Notes: generated by a model from the sequence alone, not told the origin. A stretch of 64,000 nt of DNA from Methyloversatilis discipulorum (GCF_018780585.1 NZ_JADMJL010000019.1:116780-180779), one strand, 5' to 3'. Shown: positions 9,196 through 17,126, counted from the first letter of the stretch. Numbers and translations: made by a program.

Positions 9196-10053
9196 ATGGG
9201 TGAGCCGGTGAACGCATCGCTTGAAGCACTGCAACGACTTTCGGCCGAACTGGAGTCGGGGGACATCGTGTTCCCGACCAGCATCGACGTTTCGCTGCGC
9301 ATCCGCCAGGCGCTCGAGAACCCGGACATCAACATCAACGAGGTCGCGCGCCTGGTCGGCGCTGAGCCGGTGCTGAGCGCGAAAGCGCTGCGTCTCGCCA
9401 ATTCGGTGGCCTACAACCGCAGCGGCAACGAAATCACCGACGTGCGCACCGCTGTGAACCGGGTCGGCACCGAGCCGATCCGCATGCTCACGATGTCGCT
9501 CATCGTCCGCCAGATGGTCGATGCGCGTGCCGATGAGCGGCTGCGTGTGATGACGCACGACCTGTGGCAGCACACGATTCACGTGTCGGCACTCAGCTTC
9601 GTGATCGCGCGCCGGCTGTCCCGACTCAACGCCGATGCGGCGATGTTCGCTGGCGTCGTGCATGAGATCGGCCAGTTCTACCTGCTGGCCCGCGCCTCCG
9701 CCTTCCCGGCGCTGCTGCAGCGCGAGGAGGAATTGAGCGGCCTGATGTTCAGTTTCAGCCGCAGTGTCGGCCGGGCAGTGCTGGAATCGCTGAAGGTGCC
9801 GACCCAGATCATCGATGCGGTCGACGATCCGTCGATCACGGGACCGGTCGTGCCGCCCCGTTCGCTGGCCGACGTGCTTTTTCTGGCCGAGAGCATGGCG
9901 GCCTTCCCGAACCCGTTCTGCAGTGCGACGGCGGAGCACGACGCGGCGATTGCCGAGACGGTCACCGCCGACATCGACAACGAAACGCTCGACGCCGTGG
10001 TGGCCGAATCGCAGGAGGAAATCGACTCCATCATCGCGACGCTGCAGGTGTGA
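9196..10053 (+). CDS. HDOD domain signalling protein
   Basis: A 285-residue cytoplasmic protein built from an HDOD domain (about residues 20-215). Family features include ARLVGAEPVLSAKALRLANS and the VVHEIGQFYLL helix. HDOD is a non-enzymatic relative of HD phosphohydrolases found in bacterial signalling proteins, often alongside c-di-GMP components. I chose ATG 9196, preceded by GGGGAC, over the ATG at 9175. It lies directly before a c-di-GMP riboswitch-like leader and the DUF1631 gene. Confidence 0.85.
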   Translation: MGEPVNASLEALQRLSAELESGDIVFPTSIDVSLRIRQALENPDININEVARLVGAEPVLSAKALRLANSVAYNRSGNEITDVRTAVNRVGTEPIRMLTMSLIVRQMVDARADERLRVMTHDLWQHTIHVSALSFVIARRLSRLNADAAMFAGVVHEIGQFYLLARASAFPALLQREEELSGLMFSFSRSVGRAVLESLKVPTQIIDAVDDPSITGPVVPPRSLADVLFLAESMAAFPNPFCSATAEHDAAIAETVTADIDNETLDAVVAESQEEIDSIIATLQV

Positions 10054-10082
10054 TCGGCTCGACCGCCGGGGAGACCCTCAAG

Positions 10083-10099
10083 TCCGCGCCCGGCGGACC
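10083..10099 (+). terminator. possible terminator hairpin after the HDOD gene
   Basis: GTCCGC and GCGGAC arms enclose a 5-nt loop, followed by a short T-containing stretch (TTAATTT). It would separate HDOD transcription from the riboswitch leader. The T-run is weak. Confidence 0.35.
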
Positions 10100-10120
10100 G
10101 TTAATTTCGGTGAAATCTGA

Positions 10121-10216
10121 TAACAGCTGAACCAGGGCAAACCCGTCGAAAGACGGCGACGCAAAGTTTCCGGTCTACAGGGTGACGACACCCCATGACA
10201 GCGGGGCCGCCGCTAT
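10121..10216 (+). ncRNA. c-di-GMP-I (GEMM-I) riboswitch aptamer
   Basis: The conserved GEMM-I elements appear in order: GGGCAAACC (10135-10143); a perfect P2 stem closed by a GAAA tetraloop, CCGTC-GAAA-GACGG (10143-10156); GACGCAAAG (10158-10166); the CCGGTCTA segment; a P3 hairpin GGGTG-ACGA-CACCC (10180-10193); and AGCGGGG (10200-10206). These are the c-di-GMP-binding landmarks of the Vc2-type aptamer. It sits in the leader of the DUF1631 gene. The outer helix boundaries are approximate. Confidence 0.88.
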
Positions 10217-10237
10217 ACTGCGCCACAGGTTGCGCTC

Positions 10238-10295
10238 CGACCTGAACCTTGCCCGGGTTTCGGCCTTTTCAGGTCGCTTTGAGCGACCGCAAAGG
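10238..10295 (+). promoter_or_regulatory. putative riboswitch expression platform with alternative hairpins
   Basis: Two hairpins share the same bases. CGACCTGAA (10238-10246) can pair with TTCAGGTCG (10268-10276). Alternatively GGTCGC (10272-10277) pairs with GCGACC (10283-10288). The second hairpin ends 2 nt before the AAAGG ribosome site (10291-10295). This arrangement would suit ligand control of ribosome access. Which state c-di-GMP favours cannot be read from sequence. Confidence 0.5.
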
Positions 10296-10301
10296 TAAAC
10301 A

Positions 10302-12650
10302 ATGAGCGCCGCTTCACCGATGCCTCCCAATCTGCCGCCCGAACGCGGACGCGTGATCAACGACTGCCGCGATTTCACGCTGCGTCGTCTGCGCGAATCG
10401 CTGCACGGCATGCTGACCAAGATCGAGGAAGATCTGGTTGCGCGTGCAGAAGCCGAGCTCGACCGCGACCAGCGCAACCTCTACATGTTCACCTGCGGTA
10501 AGGCTCGCGAGAACTGGGCCGGTATCGAGCAGGCCTTCATCGACAATCTTTCGCGCTATTTCGATGCCCGCGTGCGCGGTGAGCCGCTGAAGGCTTCGGC
10601 CGACGCCGCGCCGAAATCGCTCGACGAGCTGAGCCTGGTCGAGGAGGACGTGCTGACCCAGGATCTGGCGGTCAGCGAAATCACCCGCAAGCTGAAGGAA
10701 CACTGCGACGAGGATCTGTACGCGGTCGAACAGCGCCTGGGCAGCCTGCTCGGCAAGCAGGACCCGACCGATGCCGATAACCCGATCGGTACCGAAGCCA
10801 TCGCCAATGCGTTGCGCGCGGCGTCCGAGGAGGTCGATCCGGGCGTGCAGATGCGACTGGTGCTGCTGCAATCGCTCGAACAGCAGATTTCCAACGAGCT
10901 GGCCCGTCTCTATCAGGAACTGAATACCCGGCTGGTGCGCCAGAACGTGCTGCCCGGACTGCGCCGCGGGTTCCGGCGCGCACCGATGGCGGGGACGCGG
11001 CCGCGCGGCGCCGGGGCGGCACCGGGTGGCGAGCAGGCGGCGATGCCGCGGCCGGACTTCGGCACCGTGTCTTCGGTGCAGGGCTTCGGCAGCGCGTCGA
11101 TGACGCAGGGCTTCGGCACGGCGTCGATGCATCAGGGCTTCGGCGATCCGTCGATGTCCGGCGTCGGCGGATTCGATGGCGAGGGCGACATCTATGCGAT
11201 GCTGGCCCAGCTGGTGCAGGGGCAGATGGTTGCCCAGGGCATTCCGATGCCGGCTGCCGGCGGCAGCGGGCCCGCCGCCGGCTTCACGCCGGCCTCGCCC
11301 TTCGTGTTCGAGGCGCTGAGCGCGCTGCAGGCCGAGGCCGATCATCTGCCGGTGAGCCCGGGTGTCGGTCTTCCCGTTCCGGTAAATGTACTGCGCGATT
11401 TCCGCAGTTCCGATCTCGGCCGGCATCTGGGGCAGTTCGACGCGATCACGGTCGACATCGTCGCGATGCTGTTCGACCTCATCTTCGACGATGCGAACAT
11501 CGCCGATCCGATCAAGGCGCTGGTCGGCCGGCTGCAGATTCCGCTGGTCAAGGTGGCCATGCTGGATCGCAGCTTCTTCTCCAGCAAGGCGCACCCGGCG
11601 CGTCGCCTGCTCGATCTCATTTCTCAGGCCATGCTGCGCTGGGGCCGCGATGTCGGCCACGACGATCCGCTGTACGTAAAGCTGGCGGAAATCGTCGATC
11701 GCATCCTGCGCGACTTCGAGCGCGACATGAGCCTGTTCGAGGCCTGCAACAGCGACCTCGAAAGCTTCATCGAGGCGCTCGAATCCGAGGAGTCGCAGCG
11801 TGCCGAAACGGCCGCCCGTCTGGCCGAAGAGCGCGAACAGGAACGTCTGCGCCGCGACGATGCGCGTCGCGCCGCTGACGACGCCGTCGACGACCGTCTG
11901 CGCACGCCGCTTCCTGCAGTGGTGCAGAACCTGTTGGACGGCGTCTGGCGTCGCCTGCTGCGCACGCTGGCCGAGCGCGGCGCCGATACCGAGGTCGATT
12001 ACCGGCAGGCACTGGTAACCGCGGACGAACTGATCTGGAGCGTGCAGCCGAAGAGCGATCCGGAAGAGCGGCGCAAGCTGGTGCAGGCGTTGCCCGGCCT
12101 GCTGCGCAGGCTGAATCAGGGTTTCGACACGGCCGAAGCGCACCCGGCCGACAAGTTGCTGCTGCTCAACGGCCTGTTCGATCTGCACGCACAGTGGATC
12201 AAGCCAGGGGCGACGCCCGGCGCTCCGCCCCCGGTGAAGCAGTGGGTGCCGGGCGAGGGCTCGGCGAACGACGCGGTGCCGGCGCCCGAGGTGGTGACCG
12301 AGCACGTCGAGCAGGATGGCCTCGAGTACGAGGACATTTCGCTCAATCTGCCGGCGCATCTCGATATTGCCGACGAAGGCCGGGTGGCCGAGCTGAAGCG
12401 TGGCGACTGGGTCGAGTTCAAGCAGCCCGACGGCAGTTTTTCGCGTATGCGCTTGAACTGGGTCAGTCCGCAGCGCGGCATCTATCTGTTCACCAATCCC
12501 GGTTCCCCACGGGCCACCTCGATTGCGCCCGACGCGCTGGCGCTGCAGCTGGCGCGGGGCGAAGCGCGTATCGTCGATGCGGCGCCGATGTTCGAACGGG
12601 CGGTCAGTCAGGCGCTGGCACAGCCGCGCGACGAGGTTGCCGCCGGCTGA
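10302..12650 (+). CDS. DUF1631 family protein under a c-di-GMP riboswitch
   Basis: A 782-residue protein that fits the DUF1631 family along most of its length; no enzymatic motif is visible. Residues about 260-286 hold three near-identical 9-residue repeats (QGFGxxSMx). Residues about 480-530 are a charged, probably coiled-coil segment. The C-terminus (RGDWVEFKQPDGSFSRMRL, then YLFTNPGS) is a small beta-rich domain resembling a PilZ-type barrel, though the canonical RxxxR motif is not evident. The leader holds a GEMM-I riboswitch, so expression is likely tuned by c-di-GMP. Confidence 0.82.
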   Translation: MSAASPMPPNLPPERGRVINDCRDFTLRRLRESLHGMLTKIEEDLVARAEAELDRDQRNLYMFTCGKARENWAGIEQAFIDNLSRYFDARVRGEPLKASADAAPKSLDELSLVEEDVLTQDLAVSEITRKLKEHCDEDLYAVEQRLGSLLGKQDPTDADNPIGTEAIANALRAASEEVDPGVQMRLVLLQSLEQQISNELARLYQELNTRLVRQNVLPGLRRGFRRAPMAGTRPRGAGAAPGGEQAAMPRPDFGTVSSVQGFGSASMTQGFGTASMHQGFGDPSMSGVGGFDGEGDIYAMLAQLVQGQMVAQGIPMPAAGGSGPAAGFTPASPFVFEALSALQAEADHLPVSPGVGLPVPVNVLRDFRSSDLGRHLGQFDAITVDIVAMLFDLIFDDANIADPIKALVGRLQIPLVKVAMLDRSFFSSKAHPARRLLDLISQAMLRWGRDVGHDDPLYVKLAEIVDRILRDFERDMSLFEACNSDLESFIEALESEESQRAETAARLAEEREQERLRRDDARRAADDAVDDRLRTPLPAVVQNLLDGVWRRLLRTLAERGADTEVDYRQALVTADELIWSVQPKSDPEERRKLVQALPGLLRRLNQGFDTAEAHPADKLLLLNGLFDLHAQWIKPGATPGAPPPVKQWVPGEGSANDAVPAPEVVTEHVEQDGLEYEDISLNLPAHLDIADEGRVAELKRGDWVEFKQPDGSFSRMRLNWVSPQRGIYLFTNPGSPRATSIAPDALALQLARGEARIVDAAPMFERAVSQALAQPRDEVAAG
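11079..11159 (+). repeat. 27-bp tandem repeat, three copies, inside the DUF1631 gene
   Basis: CAGGGCTTCGGC recurs exactly at 11079, 11106 and 11133, each time followed by 15 less conserved bases containing TCGATG. The period of 27 keeps the reading frame and encodes nine-residue Gly/Phe/Ser/Met repeats. Confidence 0.85.
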
Positions 12651-12673
12651 GCGTCCCGCGCGTGGCAGCGCAT

Positions 12674-13006
12674 TCAGCGCGCGTGCTGGCGATCGTGCTT
12701 CTGGTGGCGGATGCTGCGCTTGGCGCGGTCCTGCATCTTTTCCATGTGCAGCGCCTCCTTCCTGTTCAGCGACCCGTCGGCCAGTGCCCGGTTTTCGGCG
12801 TGATCGATGTGCGCCTGCTGGTGTTCGAGCCGCGTTGCCTCGCGCTGGGTGAGCTTGCCACTTTCGACGCCGTGGTCGATGCGCTGTTCTTGCCGTGCCT
12901 GACGCGCGTCGATGCGTTGCTCCATGCGCTCGGAGGGCGTCTGCGCGAGCGCGCTGCCGGCGACGAGCAGGGGGGTGATGGCGAGCAGGCCGGGAATGAG
13001 TTTCAT
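12674..13006 (-). CDS. small periplasmic charged helical protein
   Basis: 110 residues beginning MKLIPGLLAITPLLVAGSAL, a clear signal peptide probably cleaved after LAQ (about residue 22). The mature part is almost entirely polar helix rich in Arg, Gln, Glu and His, with RIDxRQxRQEQRID-type repeats. The ATG at 13006 has a GGAG site; longer frames upstream are shadows. Such proteins occur next to stress regulators, but I cannot assign a function. It is divergent from the exported protein and sigma factor genes. Confidence 0.75.
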   Translation of the reverse strand: MKLIPGLLAITPLLVAGSALAQTPSERMEQRIDARQARQEQRIDHGVESGKLTQREATRLEHQQAHIDHAENRALADGSLNRKEALHMEKMQDRAKRSIRHQKHDRQHAR

Positions 13007-13156
13007 CGTGTTCTCCACAGGTTCAGCGTCGGCGGGATGCGTCTGCTGTGACCGTGAGACGTGCTGCCTGGGCCGGCCCTTACGCGCCGCCGCTGTAAGC
13101 GGATGTAATGTGCGCTCAGGCGCGTAAGGAATACCGCGCCGCGGCGTCAAACTGTC

Positions 13157-13609
13157 GTGTCCATCCTTCTGCTTGCGATGATGATTTTCCGTCTGACCCT
13201 GCTGTGTGGCCTGCTCTGGGCAGGTGTCGCGCAGGCCGAGGTGCCGGCTGTGCCGGACCCGGGTGCCTGGAGCGCCTTGCCCGCCGACCGGCGGGAAGCG
13301 CAGGCGCACGAATTGCGGCAGAAGCTGAAGGCGGCCACGCCAGAGGAGCGGCGCGAGTTCCGCGCCCGGCTGCGCGAGCGTCTGTCGTCGCTGCCGCCGG
13401 AGCAGCGCCGGGAAATGAGCGAGCGGCTGCGCGAAGACTGGAGATCGATGAGCGCGACCGAGCGCGAGCGCCTGCGCGCCGAACGGCGCGCCTACATACA
13501 GTCGCTGTCGCCGGACGAGCGGCGCGCGCTGTTGCGCGAGCGCCGCGAAATGCTCGAACGGATGACGCCCGAAGAACGCCGGCGGCTCAAACGTGAACTT
13601 GAACGCTGA
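13157..13609 (+). CDS. exported Arg/Glu-rich helical protein (DUF3106-like)
   Basis: 150 residues from a GTG; ATGs at 13178 or 13181 are alternatives. A signal peptide ends near WAGVAQA. The rest is an amphipathic helical array with repeated units of the type L(S/P)PEERRxxxRERR, resembling DUF3106-type periplasmic proteins. Its 3' end overlaps the sigma factor start by 17 nt, so the two are translationally coupled. It could be a periplasmic sensor or a target of the sigma system; this is inference. Confidence 0.65.
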   Translation: MSILLLAMMIFRLTLLCGLLWAGVAQAEVPAVPDPGAWSALPADRREAQAHELRQKLKAATPEERREFRARLRERLSSLPPEQRREMSERLREDWRSMSATERERLRAERRAYIQSLSPDERRALLRERREMLERMTPEERRRLKRELER

Positions 13610-14192
13610 GGGCGCGCTGTCCGGCTTCGGTGTGCTGCTGCCCACCGGCTGGCGCAGCGACGCGCTGTTGCTGCAGCAAGCGAGGGCGGGTGAACGTGTG
13701 GCCAGTGACGAACTGGTGAAACGCCTGCTGCCGCCAGCCCATGCGCTGGCCTGGAAACTGACCGGCGACGCCGCCGAATCCGACGACGTCGTGCAGGAGG
13801 CGTTCTGCCGCCTGTGGCAGCACGCCGGGCGCTTCGAGGGAAGGGCGCAGCTGTCCACCTGGTTCCTGAGCATCGTGCGCAATCTGTGCATGGACCGCTT
13901 CAGGCGCAGCCGGCCGCGCGCCGACGAAGCGGAGCTCGAATCGCTGGCCGATCCGCAGCCCACGCCGGAGGAGCACTGGCAGGCGGCTGCGCGCAGCGGC
14001 GCACTGCGCGCAGCCCTGGCAGGTCTGCCCGAGCGCCAGCGTGCGGCACTGATGATGTGGGCCTGGCAGGAGTACGATGTGGCGGCGATCGCGCGCGAGC
14101 TCGGCATTGCCGACAATGCGGCGCATCAGCTGCTGTTCCGGGCGCGCACACGCCTGAAGGCCCTGCTGGCCGGGGAGACCGACGATGACTGA
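13593..14192 (+). CDS. ECF-type RNA polymerase sigma factor
   Basis: 199 residues from a GTG inside the previous gene. Region 2 is seen in DDVVQEAFCRLWQ and LSTWFLSIVRNLCMDRFRR. Region 4 is seen in LAGLPERQRAALMMWAWQEYDVAAIARELGI, ending in a helix-turn-helix. There is no region 3, as expected for ECF sigmas. The downstream one-TM gene overlaps its stop by 8 nt and is the obvious anti-sigma candidate. Confidence 0.9.
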   Translation: MNLNAEGALSGFGVLLPTGWRSDALLLQQARAGERVASDELVKRLLPPAHALAWKLTGDAAESDDVVQEAFCRLWQHAGRFEGRAQLSTWFLSIVRNLCMDRFRRSRPRADEAELESLADPQPTPEEHWQAAARSGALRAALAGLPERQRAALMMWAWQEYDVAAIARELGIADNAAHQLLFRARTRLKALLAGETDDD

Positions 14193-14451
14193 ACGATTTT
14201 CCGATGATGCGCTGCGCAGCGCACTGCGTTCGCTGCCGCCACCGCCGGTGCCTGCAGCACTCGCGGCGCGCGTGCGGGACGGCGCGCCGCGTCGTCCCGT
14301 GTCGCAGCGCCCGCGCTGGGTGACCGGCGTTGCGCTGGCCGCGCTGGTGCTCGCCGTGGCGGCCGGCGTGTTCGAGTACCGTGCGTGGCAGGAAACCGAA
14401 GAGCTGGCGCAGCTCGACGAGCTGTCGATCACCACCATGCTGGTTCTTTGA
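14185..14451 (+). CDS. small single-pass membrane protein, candidate anti-sigma factor
   Basis: 88 residues: a cytosolic-looking N-terminus of about 45 residues, one hydrophobic helix (VTGVALAALVLAVAAGVFEY) and a short acidic tail. It overlaps the sigma gene by 8 nt. Size, topology and coupling suit an anti-sigma factor, but no zinc-binding HxxxCxxC motif is present. The role is inferred from position. Confidence 0.7.
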   Translation: MTERFSDDALRSALRSLPPPPVPAALAARVRDGAPRRPVSQRPRWVTGVALAALVLAVAAGVFEYRAWQETEELAQLDELSITTMLVL

Positions 14452-14520
14452 CGCAACGGGTTTTCACCGTCGGGCCGGCCTGCTACGCTGCGCCGCTGCC
14501 TTGCCGATGGAGTGCATCAA

Positions 14521-15063
14521 ATGCTGATTGACCGCCAACGTTCCTCGCTGCTGCTGATCGACATGCAGGAGCGCCTGCTGCCGGCGATGGACGACGCTGA
14601 CCGCCTGCTCGACAACGTCGTGTGGATGGTAAAGATCGCGCAGCGGCTGTCGGTGCCGGTACTGGTCAGCGAGCAGTATCCGAAGGGCCTCGGGCCGACG
14701 GTGCAGACCCTGCGCGACCTGATCCCGGCCGAATCCATCGTGCCCAAGATGCATTTTTCATGCGTTTCCGACGGCTGCCTGAAGCCTCTGCTGGACGAGG
14801 CGCGGCCACAGGTCATCGTGTGCGGCATCGAATCGCACATCTGCGTGCTGCAGACCTCGATGGATCTTCAGTCCAGCGGCCGCCAGGTGTTCGTCGTCGC
14901 CGACTGCGTCGCCTCGCGCGACCCGTCCAACCGTGGCCTCGCGCTGGAGCGTCTGCGCCAGCACGGCGTGGTCATCGTGTCGCGTGAAATGGTCGCCTTC
15001 GAATGGCTGGGCGCGGCGGGTTCCGAGGAATTCCGCGAGATCAGCCGCACCTATCTGCGCTGA
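14521..15063 (+). CDS. isochorismatase-family cysteine hydrolase
   Basis: 180 residues from ATG 14521, chosen for the GGAG site six bases upstream; a GTG at 14512 is less likely. The fold is shown by LLLIDMQERL (catalytic Asp), the lysine in VPKMHFSC and GIESHICVLQTSMDL with the nucleophile Cys. The family hydrolyses amides such as nicotinamide or isochorismate ethers; YcaC-like members are uncharacterised. Its 3' end overlaps the convergent alpha-hydroxy-acid oxidase gene by 23 nt. Confidence 0.85.
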   Translation: MLIDRQRSSLLLIDMQERLLPAMDDADRLLDNVVWMVKIAQRLSVPVLVSEQYPKGLGPTVQTLRDLIPAESIVPKMHFSCVSDGCLKPLLDEARPQVIVCGIESHICVLQTSMDLQSSGRQVFVVADCVASRDPSNRGLALERLRQHGVVIVSREMVAFEWLGAAGSEEFREISRTYLR

Positions 15064-16087
15064 TGTCGGCCAGCGTGGCGCAGCCGCACAGCGCCATGCT
15101 CATTTCCAGTTCGTCGCGCAGCAGCCGGATCACGTGCGCGACACCGAGCGCGCCGCCGACGGCAAGGCCCCACAGATAAGGGCGTCCGACCAGCACCGCG
15201 CGGGCGCCCAGCATCAGCGCGCGCAGCGCGTCGCTGCCGCTGTCGATGCCGCTGTCGAACAGTACCGGCACGTCGTCGCCGACCGCGGCGATCACCTCCG
15301 TCAGGCATGACAGCGCAGGTGGCGCGCAGTCCAGCACACGTCCACCGTGGTTCGATACGACGACCCCGTCGCAACCCAGATCGACGGCGCGCGCGGCGTC
15401 CGCCGCGTGCAGCACACCCTTGATCAGCAGCGGCACCGGCGTGCGCGCGCGCAGCCAGGCGAGGTCGTCCCAGCCGGGCGCGTCGCCCATCCAGCCGTCG
15501 AATACTTCGCTCTGCCCGGGCTGCAGTTGGCGGCCGGCCGGAGCGTCGATATTCACCGCGCGCACGTCGGCCGGCAACGGCGAGGCCGCCAGCTTGATCG
15601 GCGCATCGACGGTGAACACCACGCAGCGATAGCCGGCGGCGAGCGCGCGATCGAGCAGGCGTGCCGTGCGCTCGCGGTCGCCCTGCCAGTAGAGCTGGAA
15701 CCACAGCTGTTTCTCGGCCGCACGGGCGATCTGTTCAAGCGGCTGGCTGGCCAGCGTGCTGACGACCATCTGCCCGTCCTGCGCCGCGGCCGCCATTGCG
15801 CTCGCACACTCACCGTCCGGATGCTGCAGGCGCTGGTAGGCGATCGGCGCCAGCAGCAGCGGGTGGCCTAACGTTTCGCCGAACAGTTCGATCCGCGTAT
15901 GGCCGCCGCGCACGTCGGTCAGCGGTCGCGGTCGCAGCGGCATGGCGTCGAGCGCCGCACGGTTGGCGCGACCGCATACGGTGTCGCGGCCGCCGTCGAG
16001 GTAGTGCCAGATGTCCGGATGCAGCAGTTCGCGCGCCCGCTCGCGGTAGCCGGCGATCGACTGCGGCAGGTTGAGCGGCGCGTTCAG
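15041..16087 (-). CDS. FMN-dependent alpha-hydroxy-acid dehydrogenase/oxidase
   Basis: 348 residues, a TIM-barrel flavoenzyme oxidising 2-hydroxy acids such as lactate or glycolate. Visible active-site elements are the lysine in LLIKGV, His and Arg in SNHGGRVLD, and Tyr in WFQLYWQG. The first ATG (15943) would remove the conserved YRERARELLHPDIWHYLDGG segment. The frame stays open upstream but holds no ATG, GTG or TTG. A CTG at 16087, overlapping the preceding gene's TGA as CTGA and preceded by GGGG, is the best start. Confidence 0.8.
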   Translation of the reverse strand: MNAPLNLPQSIAGYRERARELLHPDIWHYLDGGRDTVCGRANRAALDAMPLRPRPLTDVRGGHTRIELFGETLGHPLLLAPIAYQRLQHPDGECASAMAAAAQDGQMVVSTLASQPLEQIARAAEKQLWFQLYWQGDRERTARLLDRALAAGYRCVVFTVDAPIKLAASPLPADVRAVNIDAPAGRQLQPGQSEVFDGWMGDAPGWDDLAWLRARTPVPLLIKGVLHAADAARAVDLGCDGVVVSNHGGRVLDCAPPALSCLTEVIAAVGDDVPVLFDSGIDSGSDALRALMLGARAVLVGRPYLWGLAVGGALGVAHVIRLLRDELEMSMALCGCATLADISADRCG

Positions 16088-16767
16088 GCCGAACCCCAGC
16101 GGCGCAGCAGGTTGTGATAGATGCCGGTGAGCTTGACCATGGACGGCGTTTCGCCCAGCTGCTGGCGCAGCGTCAGCAGTTCCATGTCGAGGTCGAACAG
16201 CAGACGGCGCTGCTCGGCGTCGCGCACCATGCTCTGGATGAACATGAAGCAGGCGATGCGGGCGCCGCGCGTCACCGGCGTCACCTCGTGCACCGACGAC
16301 GACGGGTAGAGCACCAGGCTGCCGGCCGGCAGCTTGACGCTGTGCCGACCGAAGGTGTCGTCGATCACCAGTTCGCCGCCGTCGTACTCATCCGGATCGG
16401 CGAGGAAGAGGGTGGCCGACAGGTCGGCGCGCACATAGCCGCTGCCGTCCGGCATCGCGCGCATCGCGTTGTCGATGTGCTGTCCGTAGCGGTTGCTGCC
16501 ACCTGCGTAGCGGTTGAAGAAGGGCGGCAGTATCTTCGCCGGCAGTGCGGCGCTGAAGAACAGCGGTTCGCGGTTCAGCGCCGCCAGCACGCGCCGGCGC
16601 AGCTCGGGCAGCGTCGGGGCGCTTTCCGGCACCTGCTGGTTGTTCTTCACGACCGTCGCCTGCGATCCGGCGGTGAGGGCGCCACTGGCCCACTCGGAAC
16701 GATCGAGCAGATCGCGGAGGACGGCGACTTCGTCGCCGGACAGCAGGTCATCTATCGTCAGCAGCAT
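16084..16767 (-). CDS. PKHD-type Fe(II)/2-oxoglutarate hydroxylase (PiuC/YbiX family)
   Basis: 227 residues matching the PiuC/YbiX family. Iron ligands are His and Asp of YGQHIDNAM (about residue 97) and the His in SSVHEVTPV; the 2-oxoglutarate Arg is in VTRGARIACF. The family is frequently found with TonB siderophore receptors and is iron-regulated, but no receptor is adjacent here. The C-terminal WGSA overlaps the oxidase start (CTGA), implying translational coupling. Confidence 0.9.
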   Translation of the reverse strand: MLLTIDDLLSGDEVAVLRDLLDRSEWASGALTAGSQATVVKNNQQVPESAPTLPELRRRVLAALNREPLFFSAALPAKILPPFFNRYAGGSNRYGQHIDNAMRAMPDGSGYVRADLSATLFLADPDEYDGGELVIDDTFGRHSVKLPAGSLVLYPSSSVHEVTPVTRGARIACFMFIQSMVRDAEQRRLLFDLDMELLTLRQQLGETPSMVKLTGIYHNLLRRWGSA

Positions 16768-16988
16768 CGGAGCGAATTCATGGCGGACAGCAGGGCCGCG
16801 CGGCCGTCACCCGGACGGCGCGGGCCGCCGGCAAGTTCGAAGAAGTAGTTCTCGTTCCGCAGCTTATACACGTTCAGGCGCAGCTTGAGACCCTTGCTGA
16901 TTTGACGCAGCGCAAGCGGCGCGCATACCGGGATGCGACCGCCGTCGAGGCGATGGCGTGGGGGTGTGCTCGACGGGACGTGTCGTGC
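16768..16988. other. 221-bp gap holding only a doubtful short reading frame
   Basis: On the minus strand the frame of the upstream 45-residue gene reopens right after its stop and runs for about 76 codons to a TGA at 16758-16760, overlapping the dioxygenase start. It contains coding-like text (LKLRLNVYKLRNENYFFELA). The only visible start is a GTG at 16871 without a ribosome site. It may be a relic or an unrecognised small gene. Confidence 0.3.
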
Positions 16989-17126
16989 TCAGAGATAGAG
17001 CACGGCCGGGAAGACGGTGACGGCCAGCACGAACACCAGCCATTCGAGGTTGTTGCGGGCGAGGAAGCCGGTGAAGTGCAGGATGAGCACCGTGATCGCC
17101 ACAACGTAGTACAGGATGAACCACAT
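16989..17126 (-). CDS. 45-residue membrane protein
   Basis: A short gene encoding MWFILYYVVAITVLILHF followed by a polar turn (TGFLARNNLEW) and a second hydrophobic stretch (LVFVLAVTVFPAVLYL). It is therefore a probable two-helix hairpin in the inner membrane. GGAG lies about ten bases before the ATG. It is 39 bp downstream of nadC on the same strand and may be cotranscribed. Function unknown. Confidence 0.6.
   Translation of the reverse strand: MWFILYYVVAITVLILHFTGFLARNNLEWLVFVLAVTVFPAVLYL

Noticed and set aside
10314..12359. 681-codon minus-strand open frame opposite DUF1631
   Set aside because: No recognisable domain, composition of a shadow frame, and the plus-strand gene has a ribosome site and regulated leader.
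15041..15943. Starting the alpha-hydroxy-acid oxidase at the first ATG (15943)
   Set aside because: It would delete a conserved N-terminal segment that is present and in frame upstream; the CTG start explains the gene better.
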